Below are positions 15,078 through 21,108 of a stretch of 21,108 bases of DNA, piece by piece; position 1 is the stretch's first letter; each line of letters opens with the position of its first letter. Location: positions 1 through 21,108 of the forward strand of contig CAIVHJ010000300.1 of the NCBI GenBank assembly GCA_903905665.1. Reading direction: 5' to 3'. The notes beneath the pieces are model-generated. The model did not search any database and was not told the origin of the DNA. It worked only from the letters and a program-made list of their open reading frames with translations. A program made the translations under genes and the position numbers. The stretch comes from an uncultured Phycisphaerales bacterium. GTDB taxonomy: Bacteria; Planctomycetota; Phycisphaerae; UBA1845; CAIVHJ01.

Positions 15078-15671
15078 ATGAGTATCTCCCGTATCAACCA
15101 ATGTCCTCATTGTAAATACTCTCTTGAGGGTCTTCCCGATATCCATCGCTGCCCCGAATGTGGACTTGATTACAATAAGAATTGCGAAGTATTTCAGGCA
15201 AGTTATCCATTTCTCATATTCCGTCTTATCCTTTCTTGTATGGTATCATTTGTGCTCTTGAATATTTGGCCGTGGATATCGTCAGATTATCGAATCTTCT
15301 TTGTTGTGGTCCTCGGACTTCTTTGGCTCAAGGTGCTTTGGGGGTCGTATCATGTGGTTTTGGATATTCGTTTTCCCAAAGTGGTCGTGACTCCGAACGG
15401 TTTGATTGTCATCAAGCGCTATGGTGAGCTGACACAATATTCATGGAACGAAATTGGAAATGCGAAATGGAATTTTAGGACGCGAGGTATCACGTTGTTA
15501 TCACCTCACGGAATGATTCTTGAATCATTTCCCAGAAATTACTTCAGAGACAGTCAATGTTTGCATCGATTCGTCGAATCCGTCAATGGATGGAAGCAAC
15601 GCTGGGAACAAGAATCAAAAGATCATCCAACGGTTTCAAATCCTGAAATATCGGGTAACCCCTTGTCGTAG
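15078..15671 (+). CDS. Zinc-ribbon membrane protein, unknown function
   Basis: A 197-residue protein. The N-terminus has two CPxC knuckles (NQCPHCKYSLEGLPDIHRCP and CPECGLDY), a small zinc ribbon that probably lies in the cytoplasm. Two hydrophobic segments follow (FLIFRLILSCMVSFVLLNIW and IFFVVVLGLLWLKVLWGSYHV). The C-terminal part (VVVTPNGLIVIKRYGELTQYSWNEI) looks like a membrane-associated PH-like beta domain. CPxC-led small membrane proteins of this kind are frequent in planctomycetes, with no known function. The gene starts only 7 bp after the tRNA-Leu and is clearly AT-richer than its neighbours, which hints at recent arrival or low expression. No good Shine-Dalgarno is visible. Confidence 0.7.
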   Translation: MSISRINQCPHCKYSLEGLPDIHRCPECGLDYNKNCEVFQASYPFLIFRLILSCMVSFVLLNIWPWISSDYRIFFVVVLGLLWLKVLWGSYHVVLDIRFPKVVVTPNGLIVIKRYGELTQYSWNEIGNAKWNFRTRGITLLSPHGMILESFPRNYFRDSQCLHRFVESVNGWKQRWEQESKDHPTVSNPEISGNPLS

Positions 15672-15865
15672 AGTGATTTCATCGCTTCGCAGAACCATTC
15701 GACTTGGTGAGTCATGGCCTGCGTTTTCTGAACCAACTGGATGCCGCCCAGACCCCCTTAGGGTTTTTCCATCGGGCACAAGACTTTTGGCATGAGATTT
15801 AATTTCAACCGGGGGGGAGCAAAACAACAAAGGGCGTGGAACAGAACCAGAGTTTCCCGAATTGT

Positions 15866-15872
15866 CCGAATC
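15866..15872. repeat. Left copy of target-site duplication
   Basis: CCGAATC borders the left inverted repeat and recurs at 17418-17424 outside the right one. Seven to nine bases match, depending on where the element edge is drawn. Confidence 0.6.
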
Positions 15873-15873
15873 C

Positions 15874-15887
15874 CGAATGGCATGAAG
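15874..15887 (+). repeat. Left terminal inverted repeat of the IS4-family element
   Basis: CGAATGGCATGAAG is an exact reverse complement of 17403-17416. The two copies diverge immediately inside (CGAAG versus TTAAC), so 14 bp is the full match. Confidence 0.85.
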
Positions 15888-15937
15888 CGAAGCGGAAGTT
15901 ATTCCAGGCCTTTTGGTTAGTGTGGTGGCGCGAAGAA

Positions 15938-15997
15938 GAGCCTCCTGAGATAATGTTGTTTTGTGATTGAAGCAAACCAACACACTACGGGAGGCTC
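15938..15997 (+). promoter_or_regulatory. Inverted repeat that can mask the transposase ribosome binding site
   Basis: GAGCCTCC (15938-15945) is the exact complement of GGAGGCTC (15990-15997). The second arm contains the transposase Shine-Dalgarno GGGAGG, which sits 7 bp before the ATG at 16002. In a transcript that enters the element from outside, the first arm could pair with the ribosome site and block translation. Some IS elements, such as IS10 and IS50, limit transposition this way. The loop is 44 nt, so the structure's stability is uncertain. Confidence 0.5.
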
Positions 15998-16001
15998 ATG
16001 G

Positions 16002-17402
16002 ATGAGTAACATCGCGCATTGGAAGCGACCTGTCAAGGAAGGTTTACTTTCGGGGGGTATCATTCAAGAGGTTTTATCTTCGTCGTGGATCGAAGGTTTG
16101 TGCCGAGAGGCTCGTTATTCCTGGCGACAATCATTTTGGTCACCCACCCTGACGGTCCTCGCGTTTTTGTTGCAAGTCCTCGATGGCTCCAAGACGTTGC
16201 GATCTGCCGTGGCGATTCTTCTGACCCAACTGGCGATTCAGGAACGAACGGATCTTCCGTCTGCGGATCCGACGGCTTTTTGCCAGGCCCGCCGGCGATT
16301 TCCAAGAGAAGCGATGAGGAGTTTGTTGGGACACGTTGCCGGACAGATGAGGGATCTGGTCCAGCAGACGACGAGTTGGCGGGGATGCCGCGTGTGGGTG
16401 GTGGACGGTTCCAATGTGAGCATGCCCGACACCCCGGATTTGCAACGCGCCTTTCCTCAGCATTGCCAGAAAGCAGGATGCGGGTTTCCCATTGCCCAGT
16501 TCGTGGCCTTGTTCTGTTGGACAACGGGCGCGATCCTCGACGTAGCGATCGATACCCTCAGACCTCACGAGATTACCCTCTTTCGCAATCGGTGGCATCA
16601 TTTTCAAGCCGGGGATGTGGTATTGGCGGATCGGGCGTACTGTAATTATGTCGACATGGCTCGTTTACAACAGTTGGGGGTGAACAGCGTCTTTCGCCTG
16701 CATCAACGGCGGTGCTGTGATTTTCGCCGGGTGAAACGGCTGGGGTACGACGATGGGCGGGTCCTTTGGCCAAGACCCCACTCCTGGTGGCCCTCCATGG
16801 GGATTGATCAAGAAACCTTTGAGACGTTACCCCCCACGCTTGCCATCCGCCTGATTCGGATGACGAATGCGCCCCGCGGTTTTCGCAGCCGAACGGTCGT
16901 CGTAGCGACCACACTGCTGGACCCCATTCAATATCCCGCCGACGAAATTCGGAGGCTCTATCGGGATCGTTGGACGGCGGAACTCAATTTCCGGAGCCTT
17001 AAAACTCAATTGGGTATGGACATGCTGCACGGCAAGAGTCGTGATGTCGTTCTGAAAGAAATCATCATGCATCTGCTGGCCTACAATCTGATTCGTCTTC
17101 TGATGTGGGAAGCCGCAAGGCAACACGGGCGTGACCTGCACCGTCTCAGCTTGGCCGGAACACTTCATCGAATCCGGTTCATCTTCCCGCGACTATTGCT
17201 GCAACCGAGTCGGGCGAACCTATCGGGAGCAAAGTTGTTTCAGCAACTCCTGGCCTGGATCGCCGCCGACCCCATACCCCATCGACCCGATCGCATCGAA
17301 CCCAGACGCGTCAAACGTCGCCCTAAAACCTATAGCCGGCTCACCAAACCAAGAGATTTTTATAGAAGAAGAACTGTTGGAGCGGATCGAGATGCACGTT
17401 AA
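16002..17402 (+). CDS. IS4-family DDE transposase
   Basis: This 466-residue enzyme cuts and joins the IS ends. The catalytic acidic residues are D135 (VWVVDGSNVSMPD), D210 (VVLADRAYCNY) and E327 in YRDRWTAELNFRSLK. This last block is the Y-(2)-R-(3)-E-(6)-K signature of the IS4 family. The N-terminus has LLQVLDGSKTLRSAVA and the ADPTAFCQARRRF block typical of IS4 transposases. The C-terminus is basic (RRVKRRPKTYSRL). The ATG at 16002 is chosen because GGGAGG lies 7 bp upstream. No stop or frameshift is seen, so it should be active. The stop codon touches the right terminal repeat. Confidence 0.95.
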   Translation: MSNIAHWKRPVKEGLLSGGIIQEVLSSSWIEGLCREARYSWRQSFWSPTLTVLAFLLQVLDGSKTLRSAVAILLTQLAIQERTDLPSADPTAFCQARRRFPREAMRSLLGHVAGQMRDLVQQTTSWRGCRVWVVDGSNVSMPDTPDLQRAFPQHCQKAGCGFPIAQFVALFCWTTGAILDVAIDTLRPHEITLFRNRWHHFQAGDVVLADRAYCNYVDMARLQQLGVNSVFRLHQRRCCDFRRVKRLGYDDGRVLWPRPHSWWPSMGIDQETFETLPPTLAIRLIRMTNAPRGFRSRTVVVATTLLDPIQYPADEIRRLYRDRWTAELNFRSLKTQLGMDMLHGKSRDVVLKEIIMHLLAYNLIRLLMWEAARQHGRDLHRLSLAGTLHRIRFIFPRLLLQPSRANLSGAKLFQQLLAWIAADPIPHRPDRIEPRRVKRRPKTYSRLTKPRDFYRRRTVGADRDAR

Positions 17403-17416
17403 CTTCATGCCATTCG
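17403..17416 (-). repeat. Right terminal inverted repeat of the IS4-family element
   Basis: CTTCATGCCATTCG mirrors the left end exactly. It begins directly after the transposase stop codon (TAA at 17400-17402), so the gene and the end are tightly packed. Confidence 0.85.
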
Positions 17417-17417
17417 A

Positions 17418-17424
17418 CCGAATC
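17418..17424. repeat. Right copy of target-site duplication
   Basis: CCGAATC directly outside the right end matches 15866-15872. The match continues by two C bases because the left element edge also begins with CC. Confidence 0.6.
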
Positions 17425-17462
17425 CCTTTTCGCCGAACCGCTGTGGAGGTACGCTATGGGGT

Positions 17463-18203
17463 ATGGCGCTTTTGTCGGATACCGCCGTAGTGTTGCGACG
17501 GCTTGATTATTCGGAAACCTCGCAGATTCTGGTGTTGTTCACTCGCGAGCACGGCAAGGTGCGTGTCATCGCCAAAGGCATTAAGCGGGGGACGAAGACC
17601 CGATTTGCGCCGGCGATCGATCTGCTCGAAATCGGTCGCGTCGTCTGGTCGGCACGATCTGATCGCGAGCGAAACCTTTCTACGTTGACGGAATGGAAGC
17701 AGGACCGGCCGTCCACGGGAATCCGCGAGAGTCTGCTGCGACTTTATTCGGCTCAATACGCCGCCGAAATCGCGTCCGAACTCACCGCCGATGACGACCC
17801 CCATCCGATTCTGTTCGATGAACTGGTTCAACTGCTCGACCGAATCTGCATTTCATCGGACCCGATTGTGGATTTGTGTTTGTATCTGCGTGCGATGTTG
17901 ACGGAAGTCGGCTATTGGCCTCAGGCGGGCCTTTGCATTTCGTGCAAACGGGAACTGATCGCTACCGACACGGGACAAGTGTATTTTTCATCGCATCAGG
18001 GCGGATTCCTCTGCCGCGACTGCGAATCCAATCAGCCGGAAAAATATCCGGTCCATCCCACTGTCGCACGCGTGCTGGGTTCAAACGATTGGGCGAACGT
18101 ATCACCGTGGAGTGTTCTGGACGTTTTGAATTATCATATCTCTCACTTGATGGGCAAGCCGCCGCAATTGTGGCATTATCTGACTTCCGTCCGAAGAAAT
18201 TAA
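17463..18203 (+). CDS. recO: DNA repair protein RecO
   Basis: A 246-residue protein. RecO works with RecF/RecR to load RecA on SSB-covered single strands and anneals complementary DNA. The OB-fold N-terminus shows DTAVVLRRLDYSETSQILVLF, TREHGKVRVIAKGIKR and FAPAIDLLEIG. The helical middle follows. A zinc site is formed by C158, C161, C184 and C187 (GLCISCKREL...GFLCRDC). Length is standard. The ATG at 17463 lies 13 bp after GGAGG, a little far; an out-of-frame ATG sits at 17456. The IS element ends 45 bp upstream, so the native promoter is probably displaced, and transcription may now come from the element or from read-through. It converges with yicC over 31 bp. Confidence 0.94.
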   Translation: MALLSDTAVVLRRLDYSETSQILVLFTREHGKVRVIAKGIKRGTKTRFAPAIDLLEIGRVVWSARSDRERNLSTLTEWKQDRPSTGIRESLLRLYSAQYAAEIASELTADDDPHPILFDELVQLLDRICISSDPIVDLCLYLRAMLTEVGYWPQAGLCISCKRELIATDTGQVYFSSHQGGFLCRDCESNQPEKYPVHPTVARVLGSNDWANVSPWSVLDVLNYHISHLMGKPPQLWHYLTSVRRN

Positions 18204-18234
18204 AGAAGAAACGAGGCGTGGCCACTCTTGCACT

Positions 18235-19116
18235 TCACTCGACGTTTTGGACTTGTTCTTTGAGGCGGTCGATGAGGGTTTTGAGTTCGATGACGGAGCG
18301 GGCGATGGTGGCATCGGAGGCTTTGCTTCCGACGGTGTTGGCTTCGCGGAGCATTTCCTGCGCGATGAATTCGAGTTGTCGGCCGACGTGATCCCCTTCG
18401 CGGCAGAGTTGTTCAAACTGGCTGACGTGGCTTTCGAGTCGCGCCAGTTCTTCGCTAATGTCGCATCGTTCGGCGAACAGCGCCACTTCGCGCAGGAGAT
18501 CGTCGCGGTGGACGTCCTGTTGTACGTCGGCGAGCAGTTGTTGCACCCGGATGCGGAGCCGTCCCTGATACTCCTCCACGACCAGAGGGGCCCGCTGCGC
18601 GATGCTGTGCGAGAGTTCGCTGATCCGCGTGGTATGTTTGAGCAAATCGGCCGCCAGCGCGTGTCCTTCTTTTTGCCGCATGTCGATCAGCCGATCCACG
18701 GCTTCGCTCGAGAGACGTTCGAGTAACGCCCAGAACTGTTCGCGCGGTCCCGGTGCAGATTCATACAAATCGCACACCCCCGGCAATTCCAACAAGCCGG
18801 ACAGATCAATCACGACGTCCTGTGTTTTCGTCTTCAAGTCGTCCAGCTGGTTCACGTAGGCTTGCAGCAGGGGAAGATTGATTTTGAGTGGTGTTTCGGC
18901 GGCTGTGGAACGAACCGAAAGGGCGTAATAAACGCTTCCGCGATTGAGACGGGATCGGAGCAGTTTTTCGATCTCCCCCTCGAATGACTGCAGGAAATCG
19001 GGGAGTTTGATGGAAGCTTTGAAGTAGCGATTATTGAGGCTTCGGATTTCCAGAGCGTAGTGACGGCCCTCCTCCGCTACTTCTGCATACCCGAAACCCG
19101 TCATTGATAGAATCAT
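18235..19116 (-). CDS. yicC: YicC-family endoribonuclease
   Basis: This is a 293-residue protein of the normal YicC length. The N-terminus MILSMTGFGYAEV and the block ALEIRSLNNRYFKASIKLPDF are family signatures. The C-terminus ends with QLEFIAQEMLREANTVGSKASD, the conserved DUF1732 region, and SVIELKTLIDRLKEQVQNVE. E. coli YicC is reported to act on RNA, including small RNAs. An ATG at 19104 would start at MTGFG and is the alternative. The gene begins 11 bp after secG on the same strand, with only a weak GAG upstream, so it is probably expressed from the tpiA-secG transcript. It converges with recO. Confidence 0.93.
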   Translation of the reverse strand: MILSMTGFGYAEVAEEGRHYALEIRSLNNRYFKASIKLPDFLQSFEGEIEKLLRSRLNRGSVYYALSVRSTAAETPLKINLPLLQAYVNQLDDLKTKTQDVVIDLSGLLELPGVCDLYESAPGPREQFWALLERLSSEAVDRLIDMRQKEGHALAADLLKHTTRISELSHSIAQRAPLVVEEYQGRLRIRVQQLLADVQQDVHRDDLLREVALFAERCDISEELARLESHVSQFEQLCREGDHVGRQLEFIAQEMLREANTVGSKASDATIARSVIELKTLIDRLKEQVQNVE

Positions 19117-19127
19117 GAAATCAACAA

Positions 19128-19634
19128 TTACTCGTGAGGTTGTGGTTTTTCCGGTGGTGTTGGTTTTCCAACCGGCGGTTTCTCCGCTGACGAATCGGAA
19201 CCCGTTTCCGTCTTGTTTCCCGTTGGGGCTGGAGGCGCCGAATCCGACGAAGGCTCCTCGGACGGATTGGGAGTTGCTTCCGCGCCCTCGGGCGTTTCTC
19301 CACTCGGAGTTACAGGAATCTGAACTTGCTTAGTTCCCGTTGTCGGAATCGTCTGGGTCGCCTGCTGTGCCTGTTTTGGCTTTATTTTGGCGGACAAATC
19401 AAATGCGTAGTTGCCGACAATGGTCAACAAAAGAAAAATCGTGGCAAAAGCGATCGTGAACCACGTAAAGGCGTCGCCGGTTTTGGCGCCGAACGCCGTT
19501 GCTCCACCACCACCAAATGCCGTCGCCAGTCCGCCGCCGCGTCCTTTTTGCAACAAAATAACCACGACCAGCAAAAAGCAGATCAGCAAAATCCCGTACG
19601 CCAGAAAAAACTGAGCGATTGTATAACCCAACAT
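19128..19634 (-). CDS. secG: SecG preprotein translocase subunit with long C-terminal tail
   Basis: 168 residues. SecG is a small membrane partner of SecYE that helps SecA push proteins across the membrane. Two hydrophobic helices are seen (about residues 6-28 and 55-77), separated by the family loop LLQKGRGGGLATAFGGGGATAFG. The tail from about residue 81 on is about 88 residues rich in Pro, Thr, Glu and Ser, and looks disordered. Most SecG proteins end soon after the second helix, at 70-110 residues in total, so the tail is an addition. ATGs at 19649 and 19643 are also possible starts; 19634 gives the cleanest N-terminus MLGYTIAQFF. It lies between tpiA and yicC, a frequent placement for secG. 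Confidence 0.9.
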   Translation of the reverse strand: MLGYTIAQFFLAYGILLICFLLVVVILLQKGRGGGLATAFGGGGATAFGAKTGDAFTWFTIAFATIFLLLTIVGNYAFDLSAKIKPKQAQQATQTIPTTGTKQVQIPVTPSGETPEGAEATPNPSEEPSSDSAPPAPTGNKTETGSDSSAEKPPVGKPTPPEKPQPHE

Positions 19635-19738
19635 GGAACACATCCCCATTTTTATTAAAAACACTCTCGATCCCGTTATGCGTTACCCATTCATAATGGA
19701 CCTGTGCGTATCAGATCCCGTGACACAAGAAACGCAAG

Positions 19739-20494
19739 TTATTTTGGAATAGCCGCACGGACGATGGCGATGAATTCGTCGGCAACGAGACTCGCGCCAC
19801 CCACCAGCGCTCCATCGATATCCGGCATGTTCATCAGTTCCTTGGCGTTAGAGGCTTTTACGCTTCCACCGTACTGAATCCGCATCTGGGATGCCGCGTC
19901 GGGACCGTACTTGTTTTTGAGCCAGAGGCGAATGTGCTGATGCGCTTCCTGCGCCTGATCCTGAGTGGCATTGCGGCCGGTGCCGATCGCCCAGACGGGT
20001 TCATAGGCGATGGTGATCCGTTTCCAGTCCAACCCGTCGATCAAGACTTCATGCAGTTGTCGCACAAGAATGCCGTTGGTCTCGCCGCCGTCGCGCTGCT
20101 GAAGCGTCTCGCCGATGCAATAGATCACATCTAGGCCGATATCCAGAGCGGCTTTGACTTTTTTCTGCAAAAGCGGACCGTCTTCGCCGAAATGCTGACG
20201 CCGTTCGCTGTGTCCGATGATCACAAACTGGCATCCGGCATCGACGAGCATCGGTCCCGAAATTTCACCCGTGAACGCTCCCTTCGGTTCGTGGTACATG
20301 TTTTGGGCGCCCAACAGGATTCTGGTGTCCTGTAATTCCGGTCGCAAAGGAATAATCAACAGCGCCGGTGGAGCGACGCCCCGATCCACATTGTGGATTC
20401 CCACGGTTTCATGATCCAGCCGACGGACCAGATTTTTGGCATCCGCCAGATTCAGGTTCATTTTCCAGTTGCCTACGACAAATGGTCGGCGCAT
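19739..20494 (-). CDS. tpiA: Triosephosphate isomerase
   Basis: A 251-residue enzyme that interconverts dihydroxyacetone phosphate and glyceraldehyde 3-phosphate in glycolysis. The catalytic residues are all present: K11 in GNWKMN, H95 in IIGHSERR and E165 in YEPVWAIGTG. The phosphate-binding QYGGSV and VGGASL blocks follow. The ATG at 20494 has GAGG 6 bp upstream. The frame stays open further upstream, but that extension (MKRSPFSCLLFLVSRFL) is encoded by a short AG-rich repeat and is not family sequence. secG starts about 104 bp downstream on the same strand. Confidence 0.97.
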   Translation of the reverse strand: MRRPFVVGNWKMNLNLADAKNLVRRLDHETVGIHNVDRGVAPPALLIIPLRPELQDTRILLGAQNMYHEPKGAFTGEISGPMLVDAGCQFVIIGHSERRQHFGEDGPLLQKKVKAALDIGLDVIYCIGETLQQRDGGETNGILVRQLHEVLIDGLDWKRITIAYEPVWAIGTGRNATQDQAQEAHQHIRLWLKNKYGPDAASQMRIQYGGSVKASNAKELMNMPDIDGALVGGASLVADEFIAIVRAAIPK

Positions 20495-20510
20495 GAGGAA
20501 CCTCGATACT

Positions 20511-20531
20511 AGAAACAAGAGACAAGAAAAA
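20511..20531. repeat. Three degenerate 7-bp repeats upstream of tpiA
   Basis: AGAAACA, AGAGACA and AGAAAAA follow one another, a 7-bp period with one or two changes per unit. It lies just 5' of the tpiA start. Three units are few, so chance is possible, but the period equals that of the valS array. Confidence 0.4.
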
Positions 20532-20561
20532 GGCGAACGCTTCAATTACCTTTACGAATGT

Positions 20562-20587
20562 TCGGGGACACGGCCCCTCCATCAATT
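20562..20587 (+). repeat. GC-rich palindromic repeat, copy 1
   Basis: TCGGGGACACGGCCCCTC is followed by CATCAATT. GGGG and CCCC can pair around ACACGG. It is similar to the second copy 104 bp downstream, apart from small insertions. The look is that of REP-like elements. Confidence 0.45.
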
Positions 20588-20690
20588 CCTCGATGACCGT
20601 TCGGCACGACCAACTGAGTACCTGCTCGGTCCTGAGTTCATGGGAATTGAGCAATATCTTGTATCTCACGATGGTGAAAAAGTCAAGGAA

Positions 20691-20711
20691 TCGGGGGCAG
20701 GCCCCTCAATT
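20691..20711 (+). repeat. GC-rich palindromic repeat, copy 2
   Basis: TCGGGGGCAGGCCCCTC is followed by AATT. It matches copy 1 as TCGGGGRCA(C)GGCCCCTC, then AATT, in direct orientation. Confidence 0.45.
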
Positions 20712-20712
20712 G

Positions 20713-20741
20713 TTGACACCCTGGGGGGTGCGGGGGAGAAT
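20713..20741 (+). promoter_or_regulatory. Possible sigma-70 promoter for moxR
   Basis: A perfect TTGACA (20713-20718) is followed, 17 bp later, by GAGAAT (20736-20741), which matches TATAAT at 4 of 6. The spacer contains a small hairpin CACCC/GGGTG (20717-20730). It lies about 85 bp before the moxR start. Confidence 0.35.
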
Positions 20742-20827
20742 TGACGTGATGTGTTGAAATAAGGTCTCTGCATCGGGTCCTTCGTGCGGCATTGCGGGTT
20801 CCATTGTTTGAAAGGACGTGAGCATTC

Positions 20828-21108
20828 ATGTCGGACACACCCTTGTCTTCAGCCGGCAGCCCAGACGACGTTGTGGCTCTTGAGAAACTGAATCAGTCCT
20901 ATCGGGCGATACGGGAGCAGCTGGCGTTGATGATCGTCGGGCAGGATCGCGTGATCGAGGAACTGCTGTTGATGCTGTTTTGTCGGGGGCATTGCATCCT
21001 CGAGGGGGTTCCCGGACTCGCCAAGACAATGCTCATCAGCACGCTGTCGAATCTGCTGTCGCTGAGTTTTTCACGGATTCAGTTCACACCGGACCTGATG
21101 CCGTCGGA
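20828..21108 (+). CDS. moxR: MoxR-family AAA+ ATPase, N-terminal part (3' end outside window)
   Basis: The frame opens at the ATG at 20828 and runs to the window edge, 93 codons. It reads LALMIVGQDRVIEELLLMLF, then CRGHCILEGVPGLAKTMLIS, then FSRIQFTPDLMPS. VGQ, the Walker A variant GVPGLAKT and RIQFTPDLMPSD are hallmarks of MoxR ATPases. These act as chaperones that insert metal cofactors or mature VWA-domain proteins, usually with DUF58 and VWA genes downstream. AAAGGA lies 11 bp before the ATG. The Walker B and sensor regions would be outside the window. Confidence 0.93.
   Translation, partial: MSDTPLSSAGSPDDVVALEKLNQSYRAIREQLALMIVGQDRVIEELLLMLFCRGHCILEGVPGLAKTMLISTLSNLLSLSFSRIQFTPDLMPS

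Larger units (their letters stand above)
15873..17417 (+). mobile_element. IS4-family insertion sequence, apparently intact
   Basis: An element of about 1545 bp carries one complete transposase gene. Terminal inverted repeats of 14 bp, CGAATGGCATGAAG and its complement, lie at 15874-15887 and 17403-17416. The direct repeat CCGAATC flanks the element (15866-15872 and 17418-17424), which looks like a target duplication. The left edge is uncertain by 1-2 bp because CCC follows the left copy and also extends the match. The insertion is about 45 bp upstream of recO. Perfect end repeats and an open frame suggest a recent insertion. Confidence 0.85.
20532..20827. other. Gene-free stretch upstream of moxR
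   Basis: Neither strand has a credible gene here. The stretch separates divergent tpiA and moxR. It holds two similar GC-rich palindromic words (20562-20587 and 20691-20711) and a possible promoter. Short open frames on both strands have no start signal or family likeness. Confidence 0.6.

Noticed and set aside
15623..15715. Short minus-strand frame (MTHQVEWFCEAMKSLYDKG) left of the IS element
   Set aside because: About 30 codons with an upstream stop and no recognised family, partly overlapping the zinc-ribbon gene; perhaps a gene remnant but not supportable.
20495..20545. N-terminal extension of tpiA by 17 residues
   Set aside because: The extension is encoded by an AG-rich heptamer-like repeat, and the ATG at 20494 has a good ribosome site and gives the standard length.
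20436..20744. 102-codon plus-strand frame across the tpiA start and the gap before moxR
   Set aside because: It overlaps the tpiA N-terminus and GC palindromes, with no ribosome site or family likeness.

Overview
The window looks like ordinary chromosome of a planctomycete-type bacterium, perhaps close to Phycisphaerae. This is an inference, based on a secreted protein with DxNxDGxVxFxDIDPFV dockerin-like repeats and DCNSNGIPDEC-type calcium repeats, a CPxC...CPxC zinc-ribbon membrane protein, a MoxR ATPase start, and intergenic short tandem repeats. No phage, plasmid, CRISPR or defence cluster is visible.

Layout. (1) 2-784: the C-terminal end of a secreted, calcium-binding repeat protein, followed by a long hairpin at about 858-901. 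(2) 1009-3429 (+): a tight operon of a lipoprotein, a one-span membrane protein with a helical-repeat-like region, and an RluA-family pseudouridine synthase. (3) 12656-3488 (-): a long co-directional run. It starts with a nitrilase-superfamily protein with an extra partial domain, then valS, two overlapping CNNM/CorC-type membrane proteins, an EtfB-like protein and a BaiN/HI0933-type flavoprotein. (4) 12803-14863 (+): a class-B J-domain co-chaperone, a small membrane protein and a pteridine-reductase-like SDR. (5) 14867-14979: an inverted array of 8-bp repeats, then tRNA-Leu(CAG) and an AT-richer zinc-ribbon membrane protein. (6) 15873-17417: an apparently intact IS4-family element with 14-bp terminal inverted repeats and a target duplication, inserted about 45 bp upstream of recO. 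(7) 20494-18235 (-): tpiA, secG and yicC, convergent with recO. (8) 20495-20827: a gene-free stretch with short repeats and GC-rich palindromes, then the start of a moxR gene that runs off the window.

Most genes are housekeeping: translation (valS, tRNA-Leu, RluA), repair (recO), RNA turnover (yicC), secretion (secG) and glycolysis (tpiA). The most unusual feature is valS. It is about 1090 codons long, and the frame stays open through three unrelated repeat-like insertions: a heptanucleotide array, a perfect 26-bp palindrome and a GC-rich imperfect palindrome encoding SEPRPSGSG. It also carries a four-cysteine zinc-ribbon-like insert. This resembles the way Rickettsia palindromic elements insert in frame into genes, and it is the best candidate here for something not described before.
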